A stretch of 13,582 nt of DNA, taken from positions 43,366-56,947 of the forward strand of contig DIEW01000025.1 in NCBI GenBank assembly GCA_002418825.1, written 5' to 3'. The translations under genes were made by a program, and so were the position numbers. The DNA comes from Syntrophaceae bacterium UBA5764. GTDB lineage: Bacteria > Desulfobacterota > Syntrophia > Syntrophales > Smithellaceae. The notes under the pieces were generated by a model. That model had not been told where the DNA came from and did not search any database. It saw only the letters and a list, made by a program, of their open reading frames with translations. Positions 13,178-13,582 of this stretch are shown here, piece after piece; the first letter of the stretch is position 1, and each line of letters opens with the position of its first letter.

Positions 13178-13582
13178 CTAGCCTTCCGTCTCCATTTCGA
13201 CAAGACTTCTGCTGCCGCAATACTTTTCGCGCAGCCGCGGCTTTTCAATTTTTCCGGTGGGATTGCGCGGCACCTTATCAAAAATAATCCGGCGGGGACG
13301 CTTGTAGCGCGGTAAAGCTTCGCAAAATTTTGCTATCTCCACTTCGGATGCGGAAAAGCCCGCCTTCAGTTCAATGATCGCCGCGACAATTTCTCCCAGA
13401 CGGTGGTCGGTCAATCCGATCACCGCCACATCCTTGATAGCTTTATGCGTGCGCAGGAAATCCTCAATCTGCACCGGATAGATATTTTCGCCGCCGGTGA
13501 TGATGACGTCTTTTTTGCGGTCGACCAGATAAATAAAGCCGTCTTCATCCACGCGCGCCATATCGCCTGTATAGAGCCAGCC
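13178..13582 (-). CDS. AMP-forming acyl-CoA synthetase (ANL superfamily), C-terminal part
   Basis: The frame is open to the window edge, so only the last 134 residues are present and the start is outside. It begins with GWLYTGD, the hinge-preceding motif of adenylating enzymes. VDRKKDVIITGGENIYP follows, which contains the hinge Asp/Arg and the CoA-site Gly motif, and PRNPTGKIEK carries the catalytic Lys of the C-terminal subdomain. The enzyme activates a carboxylic acid with ATP to an acyl-adenylate and then to the CoA thioester. Chain length or aromatic preference is decided in the missing N-terminal part. After YP the usual E of the PxEIE motif reads Gln (VQIE), a small deviation outside the catalytic residues. 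The ACT-pair gene lies downstream on the same strand, a combination often seen with aryl/acyl-CoA ligases. Confidence 0.93.
   Translation of the reverse strand, partial: GWLYTGDMARVDEDGFIYLVDRKKDVIITGGENIYPVQIEDFLRTHKAIKDVAVIGLTDHRLGEIVAAIIELKAGFSASEVEIAKFCEALPRYKRPRRIIFDKVPRNPTGKIEKPRLREKYCGSRSLVEMETEG

Noticed and set aside
12758..13315. Plus-strand open frame of 185 codons across the ACT gene, the intergenic gap and the synthetase end
   Set aside because: It is antisense to two well-supported genes and its translation resembles nothing known.

Overview
The window looks like chromosomal housekeeping DNA from an anaerobic Gram-negative bacterium. The best guess is a syntrophic, Syntrophales-like member of the Desulfobacterota (former Deltaproteobacteria). 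This is inferred from five things: an outer-membrane assembly lipoprotein (BamD type) and an MltA-type murein transglycosylase; a NirJ/AhbD-like radical SAM/SPASM protein; a short GNAT-type N-acetylglutamate synthase; a CoA-transferase fused to a GNAT domain; and a tandem-ACT protein beside an acyl-CoA ligase. No tRNA, rRNA, CRISPR, insertion sequence or phage gene is visible. The window is almost fully coding, and the longest gene-free stretch is about 170 bases.

Layout. Positions 1-1181 (+) hold the C-terminal part of a radical SAM/SPASM maturase and a small DUF1330-type protein. Positions 6214-1197 (-) hold a compact leftward series: a DUF374 acyltransferase, NAD kinase (nadK), recN, a short ArgA-like acetyltransferase and mltA. 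The last four overlap by 23, 1 and 4 bases, so they are almost certainly one translationally coupled operon. A two-domain APH-like kinase/P-loop kinase (6364-7938, +) diverges from it. Convergent to that gene is a thioredoxin-bamD pair (9097-7972, -). The thioredoxin must start at TTG and is driven divergently from an MTAP/PNP-family phosphorylase (9245-9952, +), which has the clearest promoter and ribosome site of the window. The right end is all leftward: a 622-residue CoA-transferase/GNAT fusion (11965-10097), an unrecognised duplicated-domain protein (12571-12137), a tandem-ACT protein (13021-12590), and the C-terminal end of an ANL-superfamily acyl-CoA synthetase (13582-13178, cut by the window edge).

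How the genes may work together. The left minus-strand operon combines NADP supply, recombinational repair, the first step of arginine synthesis and cell-wall remodelling. This is a mixed housekeeping operon, not a pathway. The right-hand cluster (acyl-CoA synthetase, ACT sensor, duplicated small protein, CoA-transferase with an acyltransferase domain) looks like CoA-thioester metabolism with a possible small-molecule or acetylation control layer. That would fit a fatty-acid or aromatic-acid degrader, but is inference. The least explained item is the small protein at 12137-12571. It consists of two gaplessly alignable copies of a roughly 55-residue Cys-containing unit, each ending in a CQLG(x)F motif.
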